Position numbers and translations under genes: made by a program. This document shows positions 53,625 to 64,000 of a stretch of DNA of 64,000 bases, piece by piece. Positions within the stretch are counted from its first letter, which is position 1; each line of letters begins with the position of its first letter. This stretch comes from Anisakis pegreffii (taxonomy: Eukaryota; Nematoda; Chromadorea; Rhabditida; Anisakidae). Where the stretch lies: NCBI GenBank assembly GCA_035041965.1, contig JAPYMA010001261.1, forward strand, positions 62,001-126,000. The letters are read 5' to 3'. The notes beneath the pieces are model-generated. The model was not told where the DNA came from. It did no database searches and was given only the letters and a program-made list of their open reading frames with translations.

Positions 53625-55386
53625 ATGGAATTAGGCGACGAAATCATTATCTCTCCCAGCGCTGAAATAGGCGACGTAAGACCATCGGAGGTAGCAGCCG
53701 CAGAAGCTGGTGGTGATGTGAAACCGTCTGAACCAGAAGGCAGCGATCAACCGCAACCAAAAGCAGAAGCTGCTGCAGCAAGCGCTGGAGGAACTGAGCA
53801 AGGGCAACCCATTGTACAGGAGAAGGAGACGACCCACGAAACACCGGTTGCCGAGCCTGAACCAAAGCCGGAATCTCAGCCAGAGCCCGAGGCAAAACTA
53901 GAACCACGACCCGAACCAGAGCCTCAACCCAAGCAGGAACCAGAGCCTCAACCCAAACAGGAGCCAGAGCCTCAACCCAAACAGGAGCCAGAGCCTCAAC
54001 CCAAACAGGAGCCAGAGCCTCAACCCAAACAGGAGCCAAAGCCGCAACCCAAACAAGAACCGGAAGCTCAACCTAAACAGGAACCTAAACCTCAGCCTAA
54101 ACCAGAACCTAAGGTATCTGATGCTGAGCAGGAAAAAGAGCCAGCTCAGCAACCAGAAGCTAACAAGGAGAAACGTGAAGCTGAGCAGCCACGCCCTCCA
54201 CCCACAGACGAAGCGACAGCTGTAGTGCCTGAAGCGACGCCGGCTGGTGCAACTGAAGGCGGCCATATTCCTCCAGCCACTGCTAGTGAACAGCCACCAG
54301 TGCTTAAGGAACGCCAGCAAGAAGTGCCTGAGCCCGAGCCGTTACAAGCACCCGAACCGATAGTTGAACCGTCACAACCGCCACATCCCTCTGAACCTGA
54401 ACCACAACAGGTACCAGCTCAACCAGAACCCCAGCCCGAGCCACAACCCCAGCCCCAACCGCAACCCGAACCGGCGGAACCCGCTCAGCCAATACCTGCC
54501 CAACCAGTCCCAACCGAACCACCCGTTCAACCCACTCCAGCTGCTCAACCTTACCCTACTCAGATGCAACCAGCGCCAGCGCCGGTAGCAGAGCCACAGC
54601 CTGATCAACCCCAGCCCCAACCTCAAACCCAACCTGAACCTGAGCCTCAACCTCAACCCCAGGAACAACCTCAACCCACACCACAGTGTCAACCCCAGCC
54701 AGCACCTGCTCAACCAGCAATGGCCACGCAAATTCCAGGTGCTCAAATTGTTTCTGCTGGTATGCCACCCGATATGCAACAGTATGCAGTGAGTTTGGCT
54801 CAGGAAGCGATTGCAAAGTAATCTTTTTCGCTTGTTTTCTACTTATTTTTCACATTGTAGTGAGTTTGAGTTAGTTTGTTGTTACAATAATGATGAGGCA
54901 ATCAGCAGTTGACAGTTGGTGAATAAATGTAAATTTTTAGATTCACGAAAGTAATAAGCTTTTCTAATGGTTTGCGATCAAGAAACAATTTACCATTAGT
55001 AAAAGAACTGTATAAGCGTCCCAACAGAACGTCATGCCTTGTCTTTTTTGAATGTATGTCCCAAATATCTCCCGTAAGTGCTTACCAATGATGGGATTCA
55101 TATTCAATTTCTTTATTGCATCTTTTAAGCGTAGCTGAATTTATTCCATTGAAATGAACGGAGTTTATGAGCCATGCTGAATTTCAGTCCTGAACCCAAT
55201 CAGATCATGCGTATTGCACAGCATATCATGAGTCATTTCGAGCAAAAGTACGGTCCCATATGGCACTGCGTGGCAAGCGATGGCCAACTGGGATTCATGG
55301 CTCGTTATGATCCAGCGGCACACATTTATTTCGCTGTTGGTAATATAACAATATTCTTATTCAAGCAACAACAGCAAGATGCTTAA
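53625..55386 (+). CDS. LC8 dynein light chain with long Pro/Glu/Gln-rich extension
   Basis: Two exons, 53625-54817 and 55188-55386, joined in phase 2 at the same intron site as the neighbouring LC8 gene; 463 aa. Residues 1 to about 380 are low-complexity and acidic/proline-rich: a 24-nt repeat encoding PEPQPKQE from about residue 99, then mixed PEPQ, PAP and QPQP blocks, predicted disordered. The LC8 domain follows: [19 protein letters not shown] in exon 1, then [16 protein letters not shown] and [14 protein letters not shown] in exon 2. It is closer to canonical LC8 than the four modules upstream. The exon-1 end (SAGMP..MQQYAV..A..AIA) resembles the module starts of the upstream gene, so both share an ancestor. 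The extension could act as a spacer or as a multivalent binding arm. Overlapping long frames on both strands are repeat artefacts. Confidence 0.88.
53919..54108 (+). repeat. 24-nt coding repeat (PEPQPKQE)
   Basis: About seven units of GAGCCTCAACCCAAACAGGA-type sequence. The central units are identical and the later ones diverge (CCTAAACCTCAG...), showing slippage-type growth within the exon. Confidence 0.9.
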
Positions 55387-55960
55387 GTCAGAGTAATAGG
55401 TGGAAGAGTCCTCGTTATCAATGTGTTCCTTGCTGGTGATAATTCATCACCTCAATACCACTGGAACGTTATGACCAATATTGCTTCTTCATGACAGTTG
55501 CGGTAGTGGAGAAGCGTATTGATTTGCTATTTTTGCTTCCATCAACTATTTTTTCTCATTACCGTTTAATGTGTTTGCTCATTATTAAATCTTATGCGCT
55601 TTCACATAACATTGTTTTTTTTTTTGCGCCTATTTGTGGGTGTTTGAAGTTTATTGTAAGTTTTGAAAGCTGATGGCTGTCATTCAATCATCACACGTTT
55701 ATAAAACTTTATTAATCGAAAGCGACAGAACATTGCAACTGATTTTTGTACACTGCATAGAATACACATGAAACATATTAATTGTCATCATCGGCAGAAA
55801 TTCTTTTGGAAATACAAAAATGTGTGTAATTATTATCCGTCACCGTTGCGCTCGACAATATGAAGTTGTTGGTTAATTTCGGTTCGGAAACGATGGAGAA
55901 TAGGCAAACAAGTGAAGAACTGCGTAAAACAGCTCGGATTTTAATTTCCAAATGCATTCG
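55387..55960. other. Intergenic
   Basis: Downstream of the LC8 cluster. The plus frame 55860-56060 overlaps the tentative minus gene and has no support of its own. Confidence 0.4.
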
Positions 55961-56824
55961 TTATTGCTTTATCCACTTTTCACTAGATCGTGGTTGTACT
56001 AAATTCATGATTACAACAACAGCTGTTGAGTGGCTGAATAGAAATATGCGGTTGAGTTGATCCTGAACGCACACCTCCATCCACTATTCTCACCTGTGCA
56101 ATCCAACTTCGAGGATAAATCACGTTTCTGCCGTCTTGTACGGATACCTGAATATTGTCATGCCGCTTTTATACACGATTTTAGCTGGAGAGCAAGTGGG
56201 AATGCATTGAAATGGTGTGTTTGATTTGAGTGAAAAATTAGACTGATGCTATTTTTGGGAATTAGTTTTTGAGGTGTATTGTAAACAAGTGCTTTAAAAT
56301 GCTAACAAGTGAGATGTAGGTTTGTTTACATCATTTAATATTATGATCGAAATCGCCATTTTCACGCAAAAAAACACTTGTTATTACAATTTACGTCGCC
56401 CATTAAAATGATATGAAATCGTCTGCTAGACTATCCAAAAATTGTTCGATTCACTGTTTAGGTTGTTGTCACAATGAATCTGGCATCCTTTTGAGAAATG
56501 AATTCAGCCAAATTCTGCGATGTTTTAAGTGCAGTTGGGTCAATCGAAATTGCTTTATTTATCCTCAATTTGATCGACCAAATGAGTGAAAGTGATCAAA
56601 CAGTTGAAACATGGACGGAACAAACAACTGCATAAAATAGCACTCAATGAAAACAGATAGTGTGCGGTGATAAGGAAGTAATTCTCGCATTAAACACTTC
56701 GAGAGCATATTCGATGCATCGCTGCAACAACGCTTACTTGATTGATTGTCAAATCCTCACAACCGCTATCCGCCTCTAAATCCTCATCCAATTTGTGCGT
56801 TTCGTTCGAGGTCGGTGAGTTCAT
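55961..56824 (-). CDS. Tentative small four-exon gene, unknown product
   Basis: Hand-built minus-strand model with phase 0 joins: 56824-56738, 56514-56473, 56147-56094, 56062-55961; 94 aa. Exon 1 begins 2 nt after an AATTTCAG acceptor (possible trans-splice site), is acidic (DEDLEADSGCEDL) and has a good donor GTAAGC. Exons 2 (NLAEFISQKDARFI) and 3 (VSVQDGRNVIYPRSWIAQ) have canonical borders. The last intron would be only 31 nt, which is suspiciously short; without splicing the frame stays open for about 35 more codons with a different tail. Exon 4 has a hydrophobic patch (STAVVVIMNLV). No family recognised. The fit may be chance because the exons are tiny. Confidence 0.3.
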
Positions 56825-57225
56825 TTCTGAAATTAATCACCTCATTCCAAAAAAAAAAAGAAGGCATCGATGTAAAACTGAATGAAAATGGAAGAAAATT
56901 GTCGACTAAGTGGACGGAACAAAACTGAGAAAATGCAAGGTGCTGGAGATGGGAAGATGAATGAGAAAACGAACGCTTCGGAAACGATGACTCGCTCAGC
57001 ACTCGAAGATCACATTCGCTTGGCCAGCCCGCAATGGAAGCTGACTTCAGCGGTTGCCAAACGGCTGGAACCGTTGAAGCGTCTGCAAAAAAAGAAACGC
57101 TCTAGAATCCATGAACTCAAATGTGACACGTAACGGTGTCGATATTAGATAGCATGATCTCATGTGCACATATAATTTTGCTTCTTTTTTTTTTTGAAAT
57201 CAACATATCGCTTCATTTTGCTCAA
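56825..57225. other. Intergenic
   Basis: The plus frame 56882-57133 is Lys-rich and unsupported. This short gap separates two minus-strand transcription units. Confidence 0.4.
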
Positions 57226-60200
57226 TCACTGCCACTGACCATGTTCAATGTAATGTTTTTTATCGAGAACTCTCGTCAATCTTGCATTGGTGCCGTTCGC
57301 TGTTGTCTCAGTGACGAAAGCGTCATCATTCAATGAATTTTGAGTCATAATCATGCACTGCTGAGTCCTCGTATTGGTAATGGGATCCCTACGACCACAT
57401 TTACAGCATTCGTATAGGCAATTTTTACGCATCTTTTTAACAGTTAACCTGAAAGTGATCACCTCCGAAACTGACTAGAAGAGTATTCATTTGAATGCGA
57501 TTCGATCGCAATTTACGATCAAAGAAGCGATTTCAACAAGCGAAAATCATAAAAACAACGAAGATTGAATGTGACAAATGTTGAAGTGAAAAAAGAAATA
57601 GCAATTAACTTAAAACATGAATTGTGGACAACTCACATGAACACTTCTCGATATTCCGTACTGAAAATTAAGTAGATAAGGCAATTAACAGACGAGTTGA
57701 AGATGACTAGAAAATTGCTGCCATCGGTAAGAAAATTGAGCAATAGTGTATCGGGCTCGAAGAACGTTTCAATTATGTTCACTATCAAAGCCTGAAATTC
57801 ATCACTGCTGGACGTCTGAAGCAAAATTGTCAGCTGTGATCGATATCCGGAGCAACCGATCGGAAATCTGTCATAAGCACGCTCATAATTCCACTTGAAT
57901 TCTTCTCGCCTATGTCAAAAACTTGTCGCGCTTTATGCGGATAAACAAAATCATCGATGTGCTTCAATTTTTGAAGAGTTGACTGATGAGCACGTGTTGT
58001 TTTCGTTATTCGAACGCTTGATACGAGAACAATTTGATATGATACATGCAAAGTCCACTCAGCTAGTCAGCGATGATTGATGCGATTTGAACGCAGTCAT
58101 GCTAAGCGCTCTTCAAAGAGGCACAAAACAAGGAAGGATGTGATATTGACGAAGAGGATCACTTTCAACCAGTCAATCATATTCACATCAAATATCGTCG
58201 AATAACAGATCTCAAGAGAGGTGGAAAAACATACCAAAGTCAATGGCTTAAAAAACTAATTTCTTTCTTGTAAAAAACTTTGCAGGAGATCTTGCATTCA
58301 AAATGCTTTCTTCACGGAATTTTCAGGCCCAAAGCATTAAGCAATATTGCAGTTACGTGCCCACTACTATATGAAGGTACATTTCAAAATGTTGTGTCAC
58401 TGTTATAATTTTTCAAGAGTGGTTCTGCAGTGAATTATAGTAGACGGATGTGAAGTTATGTTCCATTAGCTGCTCTTCATATGGACGGATTCACACAATT
58501 GGTGTGCACAATCTATTTCAGATACCTACCAGAGTATTGCAGCATAGAAAAAGCACCACGACCATAATCATTGTGATCGTACCATCAGAAGCACCCTGCG
58601 CGTTATTCGCATCCATCTTCAGCGGTTGTTTCTCGGATGAACTCTGCAGTGAAGCGCGCCTTGTCAAGCCTTAAATGGATGACTCATTGCCTGTGTCAAT
58701 CGTATTTGCAGACTGTGAAGACAATTTCCCTAGGTATCTGGTCTGGCTTGGAAAACTGCACTTCTACGATTTTTTAAAAGTTTTATTGGAAGTTATCTTG
58801 CAATTTCTCTAATCCTTTGTGGTTTGCTCAAGGTGATTAATGTTTATCAAGAGCAATTGCTGGGCATTGGTAAATAATGTGTGATATTCGCCTTTTCGCT
58901 TAAGGAAAATGAGTTGTCAATCAAATGGAGACGTTCCTTATCGGTTGATTCGTTGCTCTCGTGTGACATTCAATAACTGACGTCTTTCGGTTTCTGACAT
59001 CAGAATGTCTTCATTCGTATTCTCACAATCAGATACACTAAGATGATATGGAATGCGTTGAGATCATGAATGCGATAAATCAAAATTCATCGAACAATGC
59101 GTGGCGCATCACAGCAAAAACTGTTGGGGCATTTGCTTTTGGTTCGTAATAATGTGGTGCACGAAATCAGCATCGATACGTTGCAAATACTAATGAGTTT
59201 TTGATTTTTGATTCCGAAAAGCACAAACAACATCAGTCAATTCCTAAGTGAATGGATGCGAGAAGTAATTCAGTTTATCTCACAAGTGATTTTTTTCAAG
59301 TCGTATCCGGAGAAGAGGGAATTTCAATGAATTGAACAAAATGAATCAGTTAATCCGGACAGAGGATACGGACTCGATTGTGTCATTTTCCATGTTGTAA
59401 AAAGTAATTGTTGGATATAGGGAAATGCAGTAAGAGTCTCGGAAATAGCATAAGGAGAAAGCTTGTCATTTTCGAACACTTTTTATGCAATCATGAAAAT
59501 TTTCGATTTCTATACTCGAAAGATGAGAACATTGTTGTATCCTCCCTCTGGAACAACTGATTCATTTTCCTCAATTTATTGAACTTCCCTCCTCTCCGGA
59601 TATGACTTGAAAAACCGTCTGTGAGCTAAATTGAATTACTTCCTGTATTCATTCATTTCGGAATTGGTTGATAGTGTTTGTGTTTTGCCTTCTAGGATCC
59701 GCCAGTTTAACATTTCATATGATCACATTTGAGATCAACGCAGAGCATGACGACCCAAGTGCCATGCCTTTGCGCTACTGGATTAGAAACTATCGTTGTT
59801 CTCATCATTTACTTGCTATCGCACTCTTACTGATTAACAGGAAGACGGAATAAATGCTATAAACTGAATATTATGAAAGCGAGTCATCTCTATGTTTGTT
59901 ATGAGTAACCAGAGAAGCGACTGGTTCGCTTGAAGGGCATGAAAATATGTCGATCGCATCTTTGATAGCAGATAAAACTTAGAAATCTTTTATAATGAAG
60001 AATTTATGCGAGCATATCATTTCCGAATGTGAGGAAAATCACATACGGCTAGTATTCGATTATATTTGCAGATAGATTTTTTCAATTGAGTAGAATCGAA
60101 AGAGCTGAAGATCGGAGGGTTGACTAGTTTAATAGTAGAATATTGCTGCTAGCGACCGTTCACTGTAATTGTAGAGCATAGATTGTAAAGAATTAACCTG

Positions 60201-62560
60201 CCTTTTTGATTGCTGGACAAGAGTTTTGAGTCAGTGCTTCGCAGTGAGTTCGTTGGTGTACCCGTTGAAATACTGCAAAGCAAGTAGTTGAAGTGCCTGA
60301 TAAAATAATAGACTCTGGACAAGTTTTTGTGTCAAAATTGGGCTTAGCGTTTCTCTTCCTGATAGTAGGAAGTATTTATTGATAGTGAAAGCAGAGAATT
60401 ATTCTCAGGGTTTAATTCAAGACAATTGATTCAGTTGAGTACCGTAGGGTAGTTAACGGAGGAAAAGTTTATTAGGAAATTGCCTGGCTTGTCATGAACA
60501 ACGTCATTTTTTCAGTGAATGAAATGAGCAAACCTTTTTTCAGCATGTTGTTGTGCGCTCCTCGACTGACGATAAACGATAATTGCATTTAGAATGAGAA
60601 GGAACAGAAACGGCAGTAATGTCATTAGTACCATATACATATAGACATTGTAGATTGTATTGACTGTGAAGAATAATGATGTGGGACAAATTTCGATTAT
60701 TATTTCCTCAAAACAAACAGATCTGGTAGCATAATCTTGGCCAGCGAAATGCAACAAATGACCGAACTTAATTGATTTTAGCAAGTTTTTAGCACTGAGC
60801 AGTGTTCAGATCAAGATAGTCATTCAAGTTACAAGCGCAACTCTGAGTGCGTTTGATCTATTGATGCGATTGCATGATAACTTTTGTGGATCTGATTCAA
60901 TTCATGAGATTTTTCCAGATTCATCATAATGCGACACGCTCCTTCAGTTAGCGTGCAATTGGAATGAAATCCCCAGAATTCAACTTATCATTGTAGGATC
61001 TTTAGTTTGCGTCTAATGAAAATGTTTTCGTTGGAATGTTGATCCAGAATCCAGACTGAATGATCAATTACATCTGCTAATCAGTATCAAGGGGGAATGA
61101 AACAACTGGAAATGTCCATCGTACTTGGCTTCTTGTGTGGAAGCATTTGCGTAAATTGAATTGTGGAAATCGTAACGAATTGTAAATTATTGAACAAATT
61201 GCGATGCAGGTGTTTATCTGTTTAGCTCGCCTGACAGTGCAATATGAAGAGGCTATCGAGTGCCAGCAAACCTGAAAGTTCACTTGCCGTGTTAGTGATC
61301 CCACCCGGAAATCAGGCTTATTTTTTATGATGTACTGTTTCGACATATCTTTCGACACTATAAGCAAGCAAAACTCGACAAATCGTGCTCATTATATCCA
61401 GTTGCGAGAAAGAACGAAGAAAATCGAACAACTGACATTAATGTAGCAATCAACTGCGGCCGCAACTGTGAAATAAATACTACAAGTTTGAGCCATATAA
61501 CCGAATGGTAAGGTATAGACCGTTGTGTAGGGAGCACGCGCCAGCTCGGGTATATAGGACCTGAAGTATTACTGGCTGAATGAAGGAATTCCTCTCGGAC
61601 TGCTCACAAGATAACGAGTTGTTCAATGTTCAGCTCTATGTAAGGAAGGCTGAAGCTGCCATGGAACCGACAAAGTCCAAATTCTTTATATATTTCAAGA
61701 ATGCAACAGTGTTTCGACATCACAGTACGCAATTGTTGAGTAATTATCAATCAGGAGAGCAGTGAACTGAAATTGATCACATACCTTGCTGAATCAATCC
61801 AAAAAATGAAGAGACCAGTTAATATGACCAGAAAATCACTACACGCCAAAAACAATAAATAAGTGTTCGCTGAATTTTGCATCCTGAAAAAAAAAAGGCT
61901 TCGTTAAAAGACTGGAATGTTGAAATTTCCATGGAAGAATGACTGCGAAAAATTTTCACGTAGAAGTCACTTGTTTCACTACATCTACACCCAACTGTAG
62001 CTTGCTGGCGGGTGATCATCCTCTCAAATGCTAACTAAAATCAAATTTTGCAACGACGATGACCAAGAATGCACTGAAGCTTGAAGAAAGTCAAAAGCTA
62101 TTGGCTCACACGATTGTGAACCGAGGACATTAACTGGACTATGGTGATAGGCGATGTTATTAAGGTTAGCAAAATATTTATGGTAATAATGAAACGATGA
62201 ACAACCTTTTTCGCGAGTAAATATAAACATTGACGATGTTTGTGGCCACACCAAAAATTGAAAGTGTTGGTAATGCAACAATTATGAGCAAGTAATTAAA
62301 CCTGAAAGATGAATCTTTTCAAGTTGACGATTCATATGATTTTGCACAATTACTCTCAAGCCAGTAATGGGAATAAGTGGCAGTAATATTTCGAAAAATG
62401 AAGTTTGCCTCAAGTTGGATTGCAAATTTCGACAATATTTACTCCGAACTGTGCTTAAAAAAAATGAAACGAAATGGTACCATGCATAAGCCAGTGAATA
62501 GTCATCATGTTGCAAATCGGAGCAAACGCATTCACTGTTATTCGGTGGAAAAGGCAGCAT
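57226..62560 (-). CDS. Rhodopsin-like neuropeptide GPCR (FMRFamide-receptor-like)
   Basis: Complete seven-transmembrane receptor, 428 aa, nine exons high to low: 62560-62481, 62301-62206, 61883-61785, 61560-61437, 61271-61125, 60766-60534, 58659-58530, 57791-57637, 57448-57226. Frame is kept at every join. The N terminus has an NNS glycosylation site and CVC. TM1 has GVATNIVNVYIYSRKR; TM2 has YLLFLACSDFLVILTGLF (the conserved LxxxD pattern); TM3 ends VDCYIN with DCY (129-131) instead of DRY; TM4 follows RRAKQINTCIAIC; TM5 has LLPFLFLLILNAIIVYR; TM6 has TITMIMVVVLFLCCNTL; TM7 has FNSSVNCLIYLIF (NPxxY variant). The tail is Cys/Lys-rich (KNCLYECCKC, likely palmitoylated). These features match nematode FMRFamide-type receptors; ligand unknown. 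A TTTCAG acceptor lies 4 nt before the ATG. Acceptors of exons 6 (AATTAAG) and 7 (GACAAG) are weak. Intron 6 is about 1.9 kb and holds a foldback element. Confidence 0.87.
59238..59667. mobile_element. Foldback element: 130-bp inverted arms
   Basis: Arm 59238-59367 and arm 59538-59667 are imperfect reverse complements over their full 130 bp (e.g. CAAGTCGTATCCGGAGAAGA against the complement of TCTCCGGATATGACTTGAAA, and AAAATGAATCAGTT shared), with about 170 bp between. There is no coding potential in the spacer. Looks like a MITE or foldback transposon in intron 6 of the GPCR gene. Confidence 0.75.
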
Positions 62561-62790
62561 GATACTGAAACACAAAAGCTCATTTTGATGGCCTTTTTAG
62601 CTGGCATTAAAACTTTTATGATAGAACATCTGATTGAACTGCAATGCCAAAAACATTCATCATTAGCCAGTTAACTCATTTCACAATTCATTTAGCCACC
62701 ACAGATTGTTGTTATTCTCGTGCGGTTGTAGTCGGTAATCCATTCATTCACAGTATCTCATATTCAATGCAGCCAGTCGGGCATTCATTG

Positions 62791-62792
<2 letters not shown>

Positions 62793-62884
<92 letters not shown>
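62793..62884. repeat. (TA)n/(TG)n microsatellite
   Basis: About 42 TA units ending in TGTGTGTG. Tyr-Ile repeat frames across it on both strands are artefacts. Confidence 0.97.
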
Positions 62885-62885
<1 letters not shown>

Positions 62886-64000
62886 CAGTCTGTTAAAAGT
62901 TTCACGAGTTTCGGATTTCGATGGCAATTTTGTAACCAATATTTCGATTTCATTGCTTGTGTATGTGTGTGTTTCGCCTGAATTTATTACCCGAATTTAT
63001 TGCCCCAGTGGATATAAACGATTCAAGTTCGTTATGCTTTCTCTCTCTCTGATTCTACGAAGATGCAGAAGCTTCACGTCAATAACTTTGAACAGTCATG
63101 AATGGGTTGGTTGTTCAGCCTCGACGACTGCGCTTTGCATGGTGTTTTTTTTTGTTTGACCATACTCGAAATGAACGAAGAGCAAAAAGTATGATGTGGA
63201 TATAGAAATAGATATCTGGATTGACATTATGTCAGTGAGCATCGTTTGAAGCGTGAACGATGCCTTTCAATGCGTTCATTTTTCATCGAACAACTGATGA
63301 TTTTTCGTTGTGAGCAAAATCATGATAATGATGATGCATGCGTCCATCATACTTAATATCGCTGAAAAATGGCTGCCATATCCCGGAGCCACATTCAAAA
63401 TGATTTGAACGAATTGAATGATTGAATTTAATTGAATAAAGACCCATGAGAGTGCTATGCACTTAAAAGAATTCAACAGATGAATCGTTCTTTTAAGGAA
63501 TTAACAATGGATGTTTTTTTTTCTGGTGAAAATAATCGCGCATTATCGATTCACTCACAGTCGTAATGAATTAGTGCAAGGAAGGCAACGTGTACAATTT
63601 CAAAAATATCAGCAGAGAGTCGCATTTTATAATGACTCCAAAAATTATAATGTTGAGTTGTCATCGTAAATGTGGTACTGTTGAAGTGCCGTTGCAAACC
63701 TTTGATAGGTTGCAACAACACACCTTTTGTAGGAAGGTAGCACAGATTACTTACTGTTCACCGATTAACTGCTACCAATATGAACTGAATCATTAATTAA
63801 ATCATTATTATGTGTTTCAAGTTGCAACCGCTATTAAAGCATTCAGCTGCTCATTTCCGTTAGTTTCAAGTGAAATACGCGCTCAATGCACGAGGATAGT
63901 CAAGCTGATGAGAATTACTTGCTGGAATTTTCATTTTCTTAAAAAAGCAGTGCCTCACCAGACTCAACATTCCCGGTTTTAATAGGTAGAAAAGTGGTAT
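62885..64000. other. No supported gene at right edge
   Basis: A minus frame 63276-63476 is hydrophobic and could be a membrane exon of a gene continuing beyond the window, but no splice partner is visible. A plus frame 63590-63796 is also unsupported. Confidence 0.35.

Noticed and set aside
53631..54816. Several long minus-strand frames opposite the PEPQ gene
   Set aside because: They are shadows of the 24-nt coding repeat, without a start, splice or domain context.
59668..59853. Plus-strand frame in the GPCR intron after a TTCTAG acceptor
   Set aside because: It overlaps the right edge of the foldback element, has no ATG at its start, no partner exon and no recognised domain.
62644..63159. 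171-codon plus frame and its minus-strand partner
   Set aside because: They read through the TA microsatellite; composition is an artefact.

Overview
The window looks like nuclear DNA of a nematode. It is AT-rich, genes are broken by many small GT-AG introns (about 75-500 nt) with TTTCAG/TTGCAG acceptors, and the recognisable genes are animal genes (RAD51, SEC14-like, TMEM65, acid-sphingomyelinase-like, LC8 dynein light chain, an FMRFamide-receptor-like GPCR, tRNA-Val). Several genes have a TTTCAG acceptor 2-13 nt upstream of the start codon, as expected for spliced-leader trans-splicing. I cannot name the species. No bacterial operons, CRISPR arrays or viral genes were seen.

Layout. 1-4.4 kb: tandem array of about 1.6-kb units carrying a decaying small hydrophobic-leader peptide gene. 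4.48-6.28 kb: a stretch packed with inverted repeats. First come eight units of about 97 bp, each with two hairpins whose stems show compensatory changes; then about ten single hairpins, some 40-64 nt long. 6.9-18.4 kb: a tandem segmental duplication. Each copy holds a nine-exon acid-sphingomyelinase-like phosphodiesterase, the 5' part of a TMEM65-like gene and a tRNA-Val. Copy 1 keeps the tRNA but only one TMEM65 exon; copy 2 keeps TMEM65 (to 20.2 kb) but its tRNA has decayed. 20.9-21.7 kb: a Q/W-rich exon on the minus strand. 21.9-29.6 kb: two more tRNA-Val loci, transposon-like debris and no convincing protein gene. 29.6-33.6 kb: a complete CRAL-TRIO + GOLD protein (403 aa). 34.7-37.1 kb: complete rad-51 on the minus strand, convergent with it. 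37.1-49.0 kb: sparse, with one probable small secreted-peptide gene (39.3-40.4 kb, minus) and one tentative five-exon gene (42.8-44.2 kb, plus). 49.0-55.4 kb: a plus-strand LC8 cluster, made of one gene whose exons encode four LC8 modules in series and one gene with a roughly 380-residue Pro/Glu/Gln-rich extension before a single LC8 domain. 55.9-56.8 kb: a tentative small minus-strand gene. 57.2-62.6 kb: a complete nine-exon, 428-aa rhodopsin-like neuropeptide GPCR on the minus strand, with a foldback element in one intron. 62.6-64 kb: mostly a TA microsatellite.

Exon models were assembled by hand from splice motifs and reading phase. The sphingomyelinase-like pair, RAD51, SEC14-like, TMEM65, LC8 and GPCR models keep frame across every join and match family lengths. 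The other models are marked tentative. The strongest candidates for undescribed biology are the covarying hairpin array at 4.5-6.3 kb and the exon-shuffled poly-LC8 gene at 49-52 kb.
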